NCBI GenBank assembly: GCA_964618075.1
Contig: CAZTZO010000002.1
Coordinates: 62,001-126,000, forward strand
Direction: 5' to 3'
Source of the DNA: CAYTMY01 sp964618075
Lineage (GTDB): Bacteria > Bacillota > Clostridia > Eubacteriales > Anaerofustaceae
DNA: 64,000 nt
The notes beneath the pieces were generated by a model. The model was not told the DNA's origin and did no database searches. It worked only from the letters and a program-made list of their open reading frames with translations. Made by a program: the position numbers and the translations under genes. This document shows, in pieces, positions 34,929 through 43,590 of the stretch; position 1 is the first letter of the stretch, and every line of letters starts with the position of its first letter.

Positions 34929-36002
34929 ATGAATGATTATAACTTTTGGAAGGGTAAAACCGTTTTTGTAACCGGACACACGGGCTTTAAGGGAAGCTGG
35001 TTATGTAGAATACTTAATAATTTGGGCGCAAATGTTGTAGGCTATAGTTTGGCTGCCAACACAGACCCCTCATTATATGAAATGCTACCCACTTTTAAAG
35101 TAAATAATAATCACTCGATTATCGGAGACATCAGAGATTTCCCGTTCTTAAAGGAGTCGTTTGATAATGCAAAGCCTGATGTGGTTTTGCACTTGGCGGC
35201 GCAGCCGATAGTCACAGAAAGCTATAAAAACCCACATTATACATACGAAACAAACGTCATGGGGACGGTAAATCTTTTGGAATGCGTGCGCCTTGCGAAT
35301 TTTCCGATAATGTCGGTGTTGAATGTAACAACAGACAAGGTTTATTTAAACAATGAGACGAACGACGCCTTCGGTGAGGATTTACCTCTTGACGGATATG
35401 ATCCGTATTCAAACAGTAAGTCCTGTTCGGAGCTTGTTACTCACAGCTATAAAAACAGCTTTTTTAACGATATGAAAATCCCCGTAAGCACGGCGCGGGC
35501 CGGCAATGTTATCGGCGGGGGAGATTTTGCGCTTGACAGGATCATACCCGATTGCGTTCGTGCAATGAGGGATAATAAAACAATTGAGGTAAGGAATCCA
35601 TATTCCACACGTCCATATCAGCACGTCCTTGAGCCTCTTTTTGCATATCTGATGATCGCCGAGAAACAGGTTGAGGATTTAAACCTATCGGGCTATTATA
35701 ATGTCGGGCCCGACGAGTGCGATTGTGTGACGACAGGCGAATTGGTGGATATCTTCTGTAAAAAATGGGGTGACAATGCCTCTTGGGAAAACAAAGCTTT
35801 AAAAAACGCGCCTCATGAAGCTTCATTTTTAAAGCTTGATTGCACAAAATTAAAGAAAACCTTTACATGGCAACCGCACTGGCATATTGACAAGGCTGTT
35901 GACATGACGTGTCGCTGGAGCAAACAGTGGCTTAAAGACGGAAATATAACCGAAGAAATAGACAGAGAAATAAAAGAATATACGGAGAAAAAAACTATAT
36001 GA
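34929..36002 (+). CDS. rfbG: CDP-glucose 4,6-dehydratase
   Basis: 357 residues. Rossmann motif TGHTGFKGSW near 15 is diagnostic of CDP-glucose dehydratase. The catalytic triad includes 'NVTTDKVY' and 'YDPYSNSK', and 'RPYQHVLEPL' is in the C-terminal part. It makes CDP-4-keto-6-deoxyglucose. The start ATG lies 4 bp after the rfbF stop, and its stop overlaps the rfbH start (ATGA). Confidence 0.95.
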   Translation: MNDYNFWKGKTVFVTGHTGFKGSWLCRILNNLGANVVGYSLAANTDPSLYEMLPTFKVNNNHSIIGDIRDFPFLKESFDNAKPDVVLHLAAQPIVTESYKNPHYTYETNVMGTVNLLECVRLANFPIMSVLNVTTDKVYLNNETNDAFGEDLPLDGYDPYSNSKSCSELVTHSYKNSFFNDMKIPVSTARAGNVIGGGDFALDRIIPDCVRAMRDNKTIEVRNPYSTRPYQHVLEPLFAYLMIAEKQVEDLNLSGYYNVGPDECDCVTTGELVDIFCKKWGDNASWENKALKNAPHEASFLKLDCTKLKKTFTWQPHWHIDKAVDMTCRWSKQWLKDGNITEEIDREIKEYTEKKTI

Positions 36003-37342
36003 GTACTTGGAAGAACGAAACGGAAGCCAGAGAACAAATAAAAAGCATGGTTTCTGAGTATTACTTTGATTTTATAGAGAACAAAGCTCCGTTTAAAAAA
36101 GGAGACCGCGTAACATACGCAGCAAGGTGTTTCGATGAGAAGGAGATGTGCTCGCTGACGGACGCTGCTCTTGATTTTTGGCTTACAACCGGACGTTTTT
36201 CCGACAGGTTTGAAAAAGAATTTGCGAATTGGATAGGGGTAAAGTTTGCGCATCTCGTAAACAGCGGATCATCTGCGAATCTTATCGCTTTTATGGTATT
36301 GACCTCTCCCGAGCTTGGTAAAAAACAGATACTTCCGGGAGACGAGGTAATAACCGTTGCCTGCGGTTTCCCAACGACGGTCACGCCGATATTGCAGTAC
36401 GGAGCGGTACCTGTTTTCATTGACGTGACTCTTCCTCAATACAACATTGATGTAAACTTGCTCGAGGACGCACTCAGCACAAAAACGAAAGCCGTGATGC
36501 TGGCGCATTCGCTCGGAAATCCTTTTGACATTTCTGCGGTTAAAGCCTTCTGTGAAAAACATGATTTATGGCTGATAGAGGATAACTGCGACGCTTTAGG
36601 CAGTCGCTATGCAATAAATGGAGAAGAAAAATATACGGGTACATGGGGAGATATCGGTACAAGCTCGTTTTATCCGCCTCATCATATGACGATGGGAGAG
36701 GGAGGATGTGTTTATACGAACGATCCCACATTGCACCGTCTTATCTTATCTTTCCGTGATTGGGGACGTGACTGTATATGCCCCTCAGGGCACGACAACT
36801 TCTGTAAGCACAGATTTGACGGACAGTACGGGGAGCTTCCAAAGGGTTACGACCATAAATATGTGTACAGTCATTTTGGCTACAACTTAAAGGTGACCGA
36901 TTTACAGGCTGCTATCGGCTGTGAACAGCTAAATAAGCTACCGTCTTTTATCAAAAGACGAAGATACAACTGGCAGTATCTGTCCGATGCCCTTAAGGAT
37001 ACTACGGACAAGCTTATTTTGCCCGAAGAAGCGCACGGAAGCAAACCGAGCTGGTTTGGCTTCATGATAAGCTTAAAAGAGGAAAGCGGTCTAATCAGAA
37101 ATGACGTAACCCGTTATATCGAGGATAAAAACATTCAGACACGTCTGCTTTTCAGCGGCAATCTTATAAAGCATCCGTGCTTTGATCAGATAAGAAACAC
37201 AAATGCATACAGAACGGTAGGCTCCTTAAAGAACACCGACTATATAATGAACAACAGCTTTTGGGTCGGAGTATATCCGGGCATGACGGATGAAAAGCTC
37301 GATTATATGGTACAAACGATAAAAGAAGCGATAAATAAATAA
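35999..37342 (+). CDS. rfbH: CDP-4-keto-6-deoxyglucose-3-dehydrase (E1)
   Basis: 447 residues. The PLP-dependent fold has His in place of the usual Schiff-base Lys ('FYPPHHMTMGEGG', near residue 222), and the Fe-S region 'WGRDCICPSGHDNFC' near 251-265 supplies cysteines for the [2Fe-2S] cluster, both hallmarks of RfbH/DdhC. It removes the C3 hydroxyl, giving CDP-4-keto-3,6-dideoxyglucose. The reaction needs a flavin reductase partner (DdhD/RfbI), which is not in this window. Confidence 0.95.
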   Translation: MSTWKNETEAREQIKSMVSEYYFDFIENKAPFKKGDRVTYAARCFDEKEMCSLTDAALDFWLTTGRFSDRFEKEFANWIGVKFAHLVNSGSSANLIAFMVLTSPELGKKQILPGDEVITVACGFPTTVTPILQYGAVPVFIDVTLPQYNIDVNLLEDALSTKTKAVMLAHSLGNPFDISAVKAFCEKHDLWLIEDNCDALGSRYAINGEEKYTGTWGDIGTSSFYPPHHMTMGEGGCVYTNDPTLHRLILSFRDWGRDCICPSGHDNFCKHRFDGQYGELPKGYDHKYVYSHFGYNLKVTDLQAAIGCEQLNKLPSFIKRRRYNWQYLSDALKDTTDKLILPEEAHGSKPSWFGFMISLKEESGLIRNDVTRYIEDKNIQTRLLFSGNLIKHPCFDQIRNTNAYRTVGSLKNTDYIMNNSFWVGVYPGMTDEKLDYMVQTIKEAINK

Positions 37343-37361
37343 AGTATATTATAAATTAAAA

Positions 37362-37436
37362 AACAACAGCCGTAACGGAAGGTAGTAAAAAAAATCAAAT
37401 GATTTTTAGTGTACGCTTTTTTAAACGGCTGTTGTT
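37362..37436. terminator. Bidirectional terminator with nested hairpin between rfbH and mgtE
   Basis: Perfect 12-bp outer arms AACAACAGCCGT and ACGGCTGTTGTT enclose about 51 nt that holds a smaller hairpin (AAAATC/GATTTT). T-rich and A-rich flanks face the two convergent genes. Confidence 0.7.
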
Positions 37437-37440
37437 ATTT

Positions 37441-38787
37441 TTATATGTGCAAAACCATCTGTGCAAGGCTGAAATACATCAATAGTGACAGGGCGTCGAC
37501 TATTGTAGTAAGGAGGGGCGAAGCCATTAAGGCAGGATCTGCGCCTAGTTTTTTGGCAATCATGGGAAGAAACGTTGCCAGTGATGTAGCCATAATGACC
37601 GTTATCATAAGACTTATGGAAACGACTATGGCTATAGTAACATTCCCCGGATACATGATTAGTATTCTGGCAAAATTCACTACGCAAAGACACGCGCCTA
37701 CAAGCAGGCTCACTCGTATTTCTTTAAACCATACCTTAAAGAAATCGGTAAATTTAATTTCCGTAAGTGCCATACCTCTTATGATCATTGTAGAAGTTTG
37801 GCTTCCCGCATTGCCGCCTGTATCTGTCAGCATTGGCATAAACGTCACTAAAAGAGGCACCGCAGCGAAGGCGGTTTGAAATTTTGAGAGTATCGAGCCG
37901 GAGATAGTTGCCGAAACCATAAGTATCAACAACCATACTATTCGGTTTTTTGCATGAGTTATGACCTTGGTTTTAAGGTACGGCTTTTCGGAAGGGCGCA
38001 TGGCAGCCATTTTTTCAAAGTCCTCGGTAGCCTCTGCCTGGATGACTTCAACAGCGTCGTCTACGGTTATAACACCCACAAGCCTGTTTTCCTTGTCTGT
38101 AACGGGTATACTCAATAAATCATACTTTGCAAATAATGCTGCTGCTTGCTCGGTATCCTCAAGAGTGTTTACGCTTATGATATCTGTGTTCATAAGGTCG
38201 TCGATTATTTCGTCGTCTGTTGCAAGCAAAAGATCCTTGACTGCCACAGTGCCCTCAAGGACTCTATGCTCGTTTGTTACATAGCAGGTATAAATTGTTT
38301 CATTATCTATACCGGACTGCCTTATTCGCTTGATAGCCTCACCGACAGACTGTTGTTTTTTGACATTGACCATTTCCCATGACATAATGCTTCCCGCAGA
38401 ATTGTCGGGGTATTTCAGAAATTGGTTAATGATCTTTCTTCGCTGAGGGTCAACCATTCTTAAAACTCTTTTTACAACGTTTGCCGGTAGCTCCTCAAGC
38501 ATATCCACTACTTCGTCTACGAATAATTCATCTACTATTTCAGACAGCTCGCTGTCCGTTATAGAGCTGATTATTATTTGCTGTATATCCGAATCAAGGT
38601 ATGCAAAAACATCTGCTGCGGTTTCCTTCGAAAGGACCCGAAACACTATCACAGCGTCCTTCGGGTCGATCTCGCTTATAAAATCCGCAGTATCGACTTC
38701 ATTGTGCTCATCGAGCACGTCCTTTAGTTGTTTGAACTTCTTCTCGCTGATAAGCAAAGAGAGTTCATCGAAATATTCCTTTTCCAT
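37441..38787 (-). CDS. mgtE: Magnesium transporter MgtE
   Basis: 448 residues from ATG 38787. N-domain of acidic/hydrophobic repeats, two CBS domains (about 130-255; 'IISVNTLEDTEQAAALF', 'GVITVDDAVEVI'), then five membrane helices from about 285 with 'PMLTDTGGNAGSQTSTMIIR', in part, the Mg2+ pore signature. A TTG at 38823 is in frame, but neither start has a clear Shine-Dalgarno. The only strong one upstream (38941-38945) serves a short leader ORF, suggesting translation or attenuation control. Confidence 0.93.
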   Translation of the reverse strand: MEKEYFDELSLLISEKKFKQLKDVLDEHNEVDTADFISEIDPKDAVIVFRVLSKETAADVFAYLDSDIQQIIISSITDSELSEIVDELFVDEVVDMLEELPANVVKRVLRMVDPQRRKIINQFLKYPDNSAGSIMSWEMVNVKKQQSVGEAIKRIRQSGIDNETIYTCYVTNEHRVLEGTVAVKDLLLATDDEIIDDLMNTDIISVNTLEDTEQAAALFAKYDLLSIPVTDKENRLVGVITVDDAVEVIQAEATEDFEKMAAMRPSEKPYLKTKVITHAKNRIVWLLILMVSATISGSILSKFQTAFAAVPLLVTFMPMLTDTGGNAGSQTSTMIIRGMALTEIKFTDFFKVWFKEIRVSLLVGACLCVVNFARILIMYPGNVTIAIVVSISLMITVIMATSLATFLPMIAKKLGADPALMASPLLTTIVDALSLLMYFSLAQMVLHI

Positions 38788-38834
38788 TTCTTTTGTTTTT
38801 GAGAACAAAAGGTGCAAAAACAATAATTAATTTA

Positions 38835-38933
38835 TCACATCGGAAAAACACAGACCGTAGGGACTGTGATAATTTGCTTTTTCCGCTCGTGATAGTCGTC
38901 GTCATTATTCTTGCATAATCCCGTTATGTCCAC
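38835..38933 (-). CDS. Putative leader peptide upstream of mgtE
   Basis: A 32-codon ORF starting GTG at 38931-38933, with a perfect GGAGG 7 nt upstream. It contains three consecutive Asp codons (11-13) followed by a basic/polar segment, then ends 47 nt before the mgtE ATG. Its distal part overlaps a hairpin (CACAG...CTGTG) followed by five T, at about 38846-38870. No M-box is recognisable. The arrangement resembles Mg2+-sensing leader peptides in which acidic runs destabilise the ribosome at low Mg2+, but that mechanism is inference. Confidence 0.5.
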   Translation of the reverse strand: MDITGLCKNNDDDYHERKKQIITVPTVCVFPM

Positions 38934-39109
38934 TGTTTTTCCTCCTATTATCAATATATAATCTATGCAAAGCAATAAAGCTTTCGCACTGACTAAGTAT
39001 ACCTACTTTGAGTTTGTATTTCAAGCTTTTATTTCATTTAAAAAGATGATATAATACTATATAAAATATAGAATAATTCAGTCCTTGATATTTTATAGGG
39101 AGAAGCAGC

Positions 39110-39772
39110 ATGGAATTTTCATGGGTAGACATTCTTATAGCGGCGGTAATAATAATATGCGGCGTAAAGGGCTTGCTTGAAGGCTTTGTCAAAGCATTCC
39201 TTTCATTCTTTATCGTCATAGTGGCGGCAGTTGCAGCAAAATTATTTTCTCCTTCGCTTGTCAATTTAATAAAGACCAAAACCACCTTATACACAAATAT
39301 ATCCCAGAGTATATCGCAGAAAATGTCCCTTGTGTTTACCTCAAGCGCAACTACGAGCGACGTGACCGATTCGGCTCAGCTGCACAATATACCGCAGAGT
39401 CTTTCAAAGTATTTGGAAAAATTTATTACCTCTACCAACAAAACGGTAGGCTCGTTGTCCCAGGCATTCGGTGAAAACGCCGCTAATATTATTGTAACCG
39501 CAATATCGTTTATCATTATCCTACTTGCGGTAATAATAGTATGTAAGCTTATCGTGCTTATATTGGACAAGGTTATGAGTCTTCCTGTACTCAATACTTT
39601 TAACAAATTCGGCGGGCTTATCATAGGAATTGTAAAGGGTGCGTTGTTTGCCGTAGTCATAGCCACTGTACTTTACAGCCTTAACGTCTTTTTGCAGCTT
39701 GACGTTCTTTCTACCGCTATTAATAACTCGGTTCTTATAAAGTATTTTTATATGAGCTTCCTGTTCTCGTAG
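39110..39772 (+). CDS. CvpA-family membrane protein
   Basis: 220 residues. It begins 'WVDILIAAVIIICGVKGLLEGF', in part, the CvpA motif, with hydrophobic helices near 5-25, 28-45, 122-146 and 170-192. A hydrophilic insert of about 70 residues lies between the second and third helices, as in Gram-positive CvpA/YshB-like proteins. Function is poorly defined; CvpA is linked to envelope stress and colicin V export. First of a small plus-strand operon. Confidence 0.82.
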   Translation: MEFSWVDILIAAVIIICGVKGLLEGFVKAFLSFFIVIVAAVAAKLFSPSLVNLIKTKTTLYTNISQSISQKMSLVFTSSATTSDVTDSAQLHNIPQSLSKYLEKFITSTNKTVGSLSQAFGENAANIIVTAISFIIILLAVIIVCKLIVLILDKVMSLPVLNTFNKFGGLIIGIVKGALFAVVIATVLYSLNVFLQLDVLSTAINNSVLIKYFYMSFLFS

Positions 39773-39780
39773 GTGATGAA

Positions 39781-40002
39781 ATGGATTATGAGTATAAGCT
39801 CGGCGATATAGCAAAAATGAAAAAACAACATCCTTGCGGAAGCGACGAATGGGAGATAGTGCGTCTCGGCGCTGATATTAAGCTGAAATGCACGGGCTGC
39901 GAGCATGTTGTAATGCTTGAGAGAAAGAAATTCGAAAAAAACTTAAAAAAAATATTAACAGTCGGCGATACGCCTTCAAACAAACCGGACAATGGGAAAT
40001 AA
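39781..40002 (+). CDS. DUF951 family protein
   Basis: 73 residues, with 'YKLGDIAKMKKQHPCGSDEWE', in part, and 'LKCTGCEHVVMLERKKFEK', the conserved DUF951 pattern. The CxxC plus the HPCG cysteine may bind a metal. Its stop overlaps the next ORF start. Function unknown; a nucleic-acid or ribosome association has been suggested for similar small proteins only by context. Confidence 0.85.
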   Translation: MDYEYKLGDIAKMKKQHPCGSDEWEIVRLGADIKLKCTGCEHVVMLERKKFEKNLKKILTVGDTPSNKPDNGK

Positions 40003-40834
40003 TTCTTCATCTATTTTAAAAAAAGAGAACTCATTAACAGCAAATGGACTTTTTCTTCTCGATATGGACGGCACTATATACAATCAAAACACATTGTTTG
40101 ATGGTGTTAAGGAGCTGTTAAATCTTATATCGGATAGCGGTGGCAGATATATATTTGTTACCAACAATTCGTCGAAAAGTGTAAACGACTATATAAAAAA
40201 GCTTTCAAATATGGGTATTACTTCATGTGAGAAAGATTTCTTTACTTCTACTCAGGCGACAATACTTTATTTAAACGAGCATTTTAAAAACAAAAAAATA
40301 TTTTGCGTGGGCACTCGTTCTTTTGTTATGCAGCTTAAAGAAAACGGAATAGATGTTACCGAAGAAAACGACGAGAGAAGCGATGTCGTGCTTGTAGCTT
40401 ACGATACAGAGCTTAATTATCAAAAGCTTGTTTATGCAAGCGAGCTTTTGTATAAAGATAAGGTATTTCTTGCCACGAACTGCGACAGGGGATGTCCTGT
40501 TTCCTTCGGGCTTGTACCTGACTGCGCTGCAATATGTGAAGCTCTTTACTTTGCAACCTCGCGCCGTCCGAAGTATATAGGAAAGCCTGAGCCGGATATG
40601 ATATTATATGCTATGAAGCTTGCGGGGTATTCTTGTAAAAATACTGTGGTAGTAGGAGATCGGCTTTACACGGATATTCTGTCGGGAATAAATGCAGGCG
40701 TTAAAACTGTCCTTGTGTTTTCGGGAGAAACGACGCCCGAAATGCTGGAGGCTTCCTCAGTAAAGCCTGATTTTGTTTATGATAATATAAATGCATTGTT
40801 AGCAAAATTAAAAAATAAGAAGAATGACGACTAA
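39992..40834 (+). CDS. HAD-IIA family phosphatase (NagD-like)
   Basis: 280 residues. HAD motif I DMDGTIYNQ near 23-31, motif II 'VTNNSS' near 55, C2-type cap, motif IV 'VVGDRLYTDI' near 215. Such enzymes dephosphorylate small phosphorylated metabolites (for example 4-nitrophenylphosphate- or glycerol-3-phosphate-type substrates). It overlaps the DUF951 gene by 11 bp, so they are probably co-translated. Confidence 0.88.
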   Translation: MGNNSSSILKKENSLTANGLFLLDMDGTIYNQNTLFDGVKELLNLISDSGGRYIFVTNNSSKSVNDYIKKLSNMGITSCEKDFFTSTQATILYLNEHFKNKKIFCVGTRSFVMQLKENGIDVTEENDERSDVVLVAYDTELNYQKLVYASELLYKDKVFLATNCDRGCPVSFGLVPDCAAICEALYFATSRRPKYIGKPEPDMILYAMKLAGYSCKNTVVVGDRLYTDILSGINAGVKTVLVFSGETTPEMLEASSVKPDFVYDNINALLAKLKNKKNDD

Positions 40835-40855
40835 CTATAATAAGGTGGTTTTTAA

Positions 40856-41017
40856 ATGAAATATGATTCTAAAGAATGCCCGTGTAAGCATACGGAGTGC
40901 GAAAGATTTGCCAAATGTGAAGAGTGTATCGCTCATCACAGAGAATGTAAAGGCAGGAAAAATCTGACATCCTGCGAGAAAGCTGCGAAGAGGGAAGAAA
41001 AAGCCAAGAAAAAATGA
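40856..41017 (+). CDS. Small cysteine-rich protein (53 aa)
   Basis: 53 residues, MKYDSKECPC..., with seven Cys (8, 10, 15, 21, 24, 31, 40), two His pairs and a Lys/Glu-rich tail. The spacing suggests a small zinc or Fe-S binding domain; I do not recognise the family. RBS AAGGTGG is about 8 nt from the ATG, and it follows the HAD gene by 21 bp. A bidirectional terminator follows. Confidence 0.65.
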   Translation: MKYDSKECPCKHTECERFAKCEECIAHHRECKGRKNLTSCEKAAKREEKAKKK

Positions 41018-41022
41018 TAGTA

Positions 41023-41056
41023 AAATAGGGCAGTCGCATTTAAGACCGCCCTATTT
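41023..41056. terminator. Bidirectional terminator between the small Cys-rich gene and metK
   Basis: AAATAGGGC and GCCCTATTT form a 9-bp stem between convergent genes. Confidence 0.75.
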
Positions 41057-41063
41057 AAAGTGC

Positions 41064-42215
41064 TTAAAAAATGTCTTCCGTTTTCTCCCATGAAAGGTCT
41101 ATGTCGTCTCGTCCGAAATGACCGTATGCCGCCGTTTGTCTGTATATAGGTCTAAGCAGATCCAGTCTTTCTATTATTGCATCGGGACGCAGATCAAATT
41201 TTTCATTTACTGTATTACTGAGTTTTTCATCGTCATATTTACCTGTGCCGTAAGTATTTAAATATATGCTGACCGGTCTTGCCACTCCTATAGCATAAGC
41301 AAGCTCTATTTCGCATTTTTGTGCCAACCCGCAGGCTACGATATTCTTTGCTATAAAACGAGCCATATACGCTGCGCTTCTGTCTACCTTTGTCGGGTCC
41401 TTGCCGGAAAAGCAGCCTCCGCCGTGTCTTGCATAGCCTCCGTAGGTATCAACGATTATCTTTCTTCCCGTAAGTCCGCTGTCTCCCTGAGGCCCTCCTG
41501 TGACGAACCTCCCTGTAGGATTGATCATTATTTTCATCTTTTCGTCGATATATTCTTCGGGCAGCGCTTTTAATATTACTTCTTTTTTAATATCCTCTCT
41601 AAGCTGTTCGATGTCAATATCGGGATCGTGCTGTGCTGAAACGACTACCGTGTCTACTCTGAGTATTTTGTCGTTGTCATATTCGATTGTTACCTGCGAT
41701 TTGCCGTCGGGACGAAGGTAGGAAAGAGTGTTATCCTTTCTCACCGCTGTAAGGCGTTTTGCTATCGTGTGCGCATATTGAATGGCGGCAGGCATGAACT
41801 GAGGGGTTTCATTTGAGGCAAAACCGAACATTATACCCTGATCGCCTGCTCCTGTTTCTTTATCCTTACCCAAAGCTTTTGCTTCCAGCGAATTATCGAC
41901 TCCGAGAGCTATATCCTCAGACTGCTCGTCTATGGAAACGAGTATGCCGCAGCTGTTTGCGTCAAAACCGTAATTAGCGTTTGTGTAGCCGATATCTTTT
42001 ATCGTGTTTCTCGCTATCTTGTTAATGTCAACATAACAGTTTGTGCTTATCTCTCCAGTCACCAACACAATTCCTGTGTTTGTGCTGCATTCGCATGCGA
42101 CTCTTGCGTTTTTGTCCTGCGCTATTATGGCGTCCAATACAGAATCGCTGATTTGGTCGCACATTTTATCGGGATGTCCTTCCGTTACGGATTCCGACGT
42201 GAAAAAATGCCTCAT
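41064..42215 (-). CDS. metK: S-adenosylmethionine synthetase
   Basis: 383 residues. N-terminal 'FTSESVTEGHPDK' near 4-16, GAGDQG 'TGAGDQGIMFGFA' near 117, and 'GGCFSGKDPTKVDRSAAY', in part, near 262 are the MetK signatures. It makes S-adenosylmethionine from methionine and ATP. A SAM-I riboswitch directly upstream gives feedback control by its product. Confidence 0.97.
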   Translation of the reverse strand: MRHFFTSESVTEGHPDKMCDQISDSVLDAIIAQDKNARVACECSTNTGIVLVTGEISTNCYVDINKIARNTIKDIGYTNANYGFDANSCGILVSIDEQSEDIALGVDNSLEAKALGKDKETGAGDQGIMFGFASNETPQFMPAAIQYAHTIAKRLTAVRKDNTLSYLRPDGKSQVTIEYDNDKILRVDTVVVSAQHDPDIDIEQLREDIKKEVILKALPEEYIDEKMKIMINPTGRFVTGGPQGDSGLTGRKIIVDTYGGYARHGGGCFSGKDPTKVDRSAAYMARFIAKNIVACGLAQKCEIELAYAIGVARPVSIYLNTYGTGKYDDEKLSNTVNEKFDLRPDAIIERLDLLRPIYRQTAAYGHFGRDDIDLSWEKTEDIF

Positions 42216-42235
42216 TTTTCTCCTTCTACCCTTAC

Positions 42236-42262
42236 TTAAAAAAAACTCCTCACAAAGTGAGG
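42236..42262 (-). terminator. Terminator hairpin of the SAM-I riboswitch
   Basis: Minus-strand CCTCAC-TTT-GTGAGG followed by eight T, just before the metK RBS. It is the expression-platform terminator. Confidence 0.85.
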
Positions 42263-42263
42263 A

Positions 42264-42372
42264 TATTTTTCCTCATCATTCAGGCATTGCCTGTAGGTTT
42301 TGGCACCGTACATATGTCGGTTGCCGGGCTTCATCGTGCCTAGTCACTCAGCCGCTCTTAATAAGGGATTTA
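42264..42372 (-). promoter_or_regulatory. SAM-I riboswitch (S-box) upstream of metK
   Basis: Minus-strand sequence has the S-box hallmarks: CTTATTAAGAGCGG at the 5' side (about 42352-42366), ACTAGGCACGATGAAGCCCGGCAACC, in pieces, around 42320-42345, then GGTGCCAAAACCTAC and a P1 closing segment before the terminator. SAM binding would stabilise the terminator and turn metK off. Confidence 0.92.
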
Positions 42373-42385
42373 TTTAATTTTCTAT

Positions 42386-42414
42386 ATGCTAACACTTATA
42401 TGAGCCGTTTGCAA
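42386..42414 (-). promoter_or_regulatory. Probable promoter for metK
   Basis: Minus-strand TTGCAA (42409-42414), 17-nt spacer, TAGCAT (42386-42391), directly upstream of the riboswitch. Confidence 0.5.
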
Positions 42415-42438
42415 TAGTACGTGTTTAATTTAAGTATT

Positions 42439-43590
42439 TTACTTTTCAATGTCATCGCTGATGTTATTTGTATGATAATCGTACGTGTAGAGATAGGAGA
42501 GCATATTGCCGTTATATATTTTTCGGTTTTTGTCCGCTTTTCGCCCGTAGCATCTCTGAAATTCAGGATTGGCGCACAGTACGTTCATCTTCCATTCGCT
42601 AAGAGCTTCGTATACTTTTTTCATATCGGCATACAAGCCTTCTACTTCCTTTTTATCCCCGATTCTTTCCGCATACGGAGGATTGCATACGATCATACCG
42701 TATTTTTTTCGGCTTGTGAAATTTCTATAATCCATTTTTTGAAATGCAATGACGTCCTGCACATCGGCGCGCGACGCATTTTCCATAGCTATCTTTATCA
42801 TTTTGCCGTCTATATCCGAAGCCAATATGCGGTTTGGAGGTTTATGGGCAAGAGAAGCAGTGGAAGCCTGTATTTGTTTAAGCTCACCGTCTTTGATTAC
42901 GCCCCATTCCTCAAATAAAAAGCTTCTTTTTAAATTCGGAGCTAAATCGGAGGCTATCATTGCCGCTTCTATTGCGAAGGTTCCTGAGCCGCACATAAAA
43001 TCCGTAAATTCCATGCTTCCGTCGTATCCGCTGAGCAAAAGTATTCCTGCTGCAAGAGTTTCGATTATCGGCGCTTTACCCGCAGCCAAACGGTATGAAC
43101 GCCTGTTTAATGCTGTTCCGCTTGTGTTCAGACTGACAGTAACCATATCGTTAAGTATACCGAGATGTATTGGATAATAAGCGCCGTTTTCATTTAAAGT
43201 CGTAAGCTTATATGAATATTTTAGCTTTTCTGCTATTGCTTTTGTCGATATCCTCTGACAATCGCTCTTGGAGAACAGCTTTGAGCGCTTCGATATGACC
43301 TTTGCCGTATCAAAACGACCCGATTTCGGTATGACCTCCTTCCAATCGAAGGCATACACAGCATCAAAGAGCTCGTCAAAGCTTTCAGCTTTAAAGGAAA
43401 ACAGCTCTATTATTACGCTGTTTGCGCATCTTAGTGAAAGATTAAGCTTGTATACATCCGAAAACGTGCCTTTTATACTTACAGCGCCGTCCGTCGTTTT
43501 TAACTTATGATAACCCAACGAATAAAATTCGTGCTTTAATGCACTCTCAAGTCCGAAAGCGCATTTTGCGGTTATGGTATATTCATTCAT
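42439..43590 (-). CDS. THUMP-domain class I SAM-dependent RNA methyltransferase (RlmL/YpsC-like)
   Basis: 383 residues. N-terminal THUMP region (about 1-155), then Rossmann methyltransferase with 'DFMCGSGTFAIEAAM' near 205-219 and catalytic 'VCNPPYAERIG' near 305. The NPPY motif indicates N-methylation, as in guanine-N2 23S rRNA methyltransferases. The ATG at 43590 has AAGGGG upstream and overlaps the uvrB stop by 8 bp; an upstream in-frame start at 43623 is less likely. Target nucleotide not determinable. Confidence 0.88.
   Translation of the reverse strand: MNEYTITAKCAFGLESALKHEFYSLGYHKLKTTDGAVSIKGTFSDVYKLNLSLRCANSVIIELFSFKAESFDELFDAVYAFDWKEVIPKSGRFDTAKVISKRSKLFSKSDCQRISTKAIAEKLKYSYKLTTLNENGAYYPIHLGILNDMVTVSLNTSGTALNRRSYRLAAGKAPIIETLAAGILLLSGYDGSMEFTDFMCGSGTFAIEAAMIASDLAPNLKRSFLFEEWGVIKDGELKQIQASTASLAHKPPNRILASDIDGKMIKIAMENASRADVQDVIAFQKMDYRNFTSRKKYGMIVCNPPYAERIGDKKEVEGLYADMKKVYEALSEWKMNVLCANPEFQRCYGRKADKNRKIYNGNMLSYLYTYDYHTNNISDDIEK

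Noticed and set aside
38787..38933. Leader ORF as an N-terminal extension of MgtE through a frameshift
   Set aside because: The frames differ and the leader has its own stop; the MgtE N-domain is already complete from ATG 38787.
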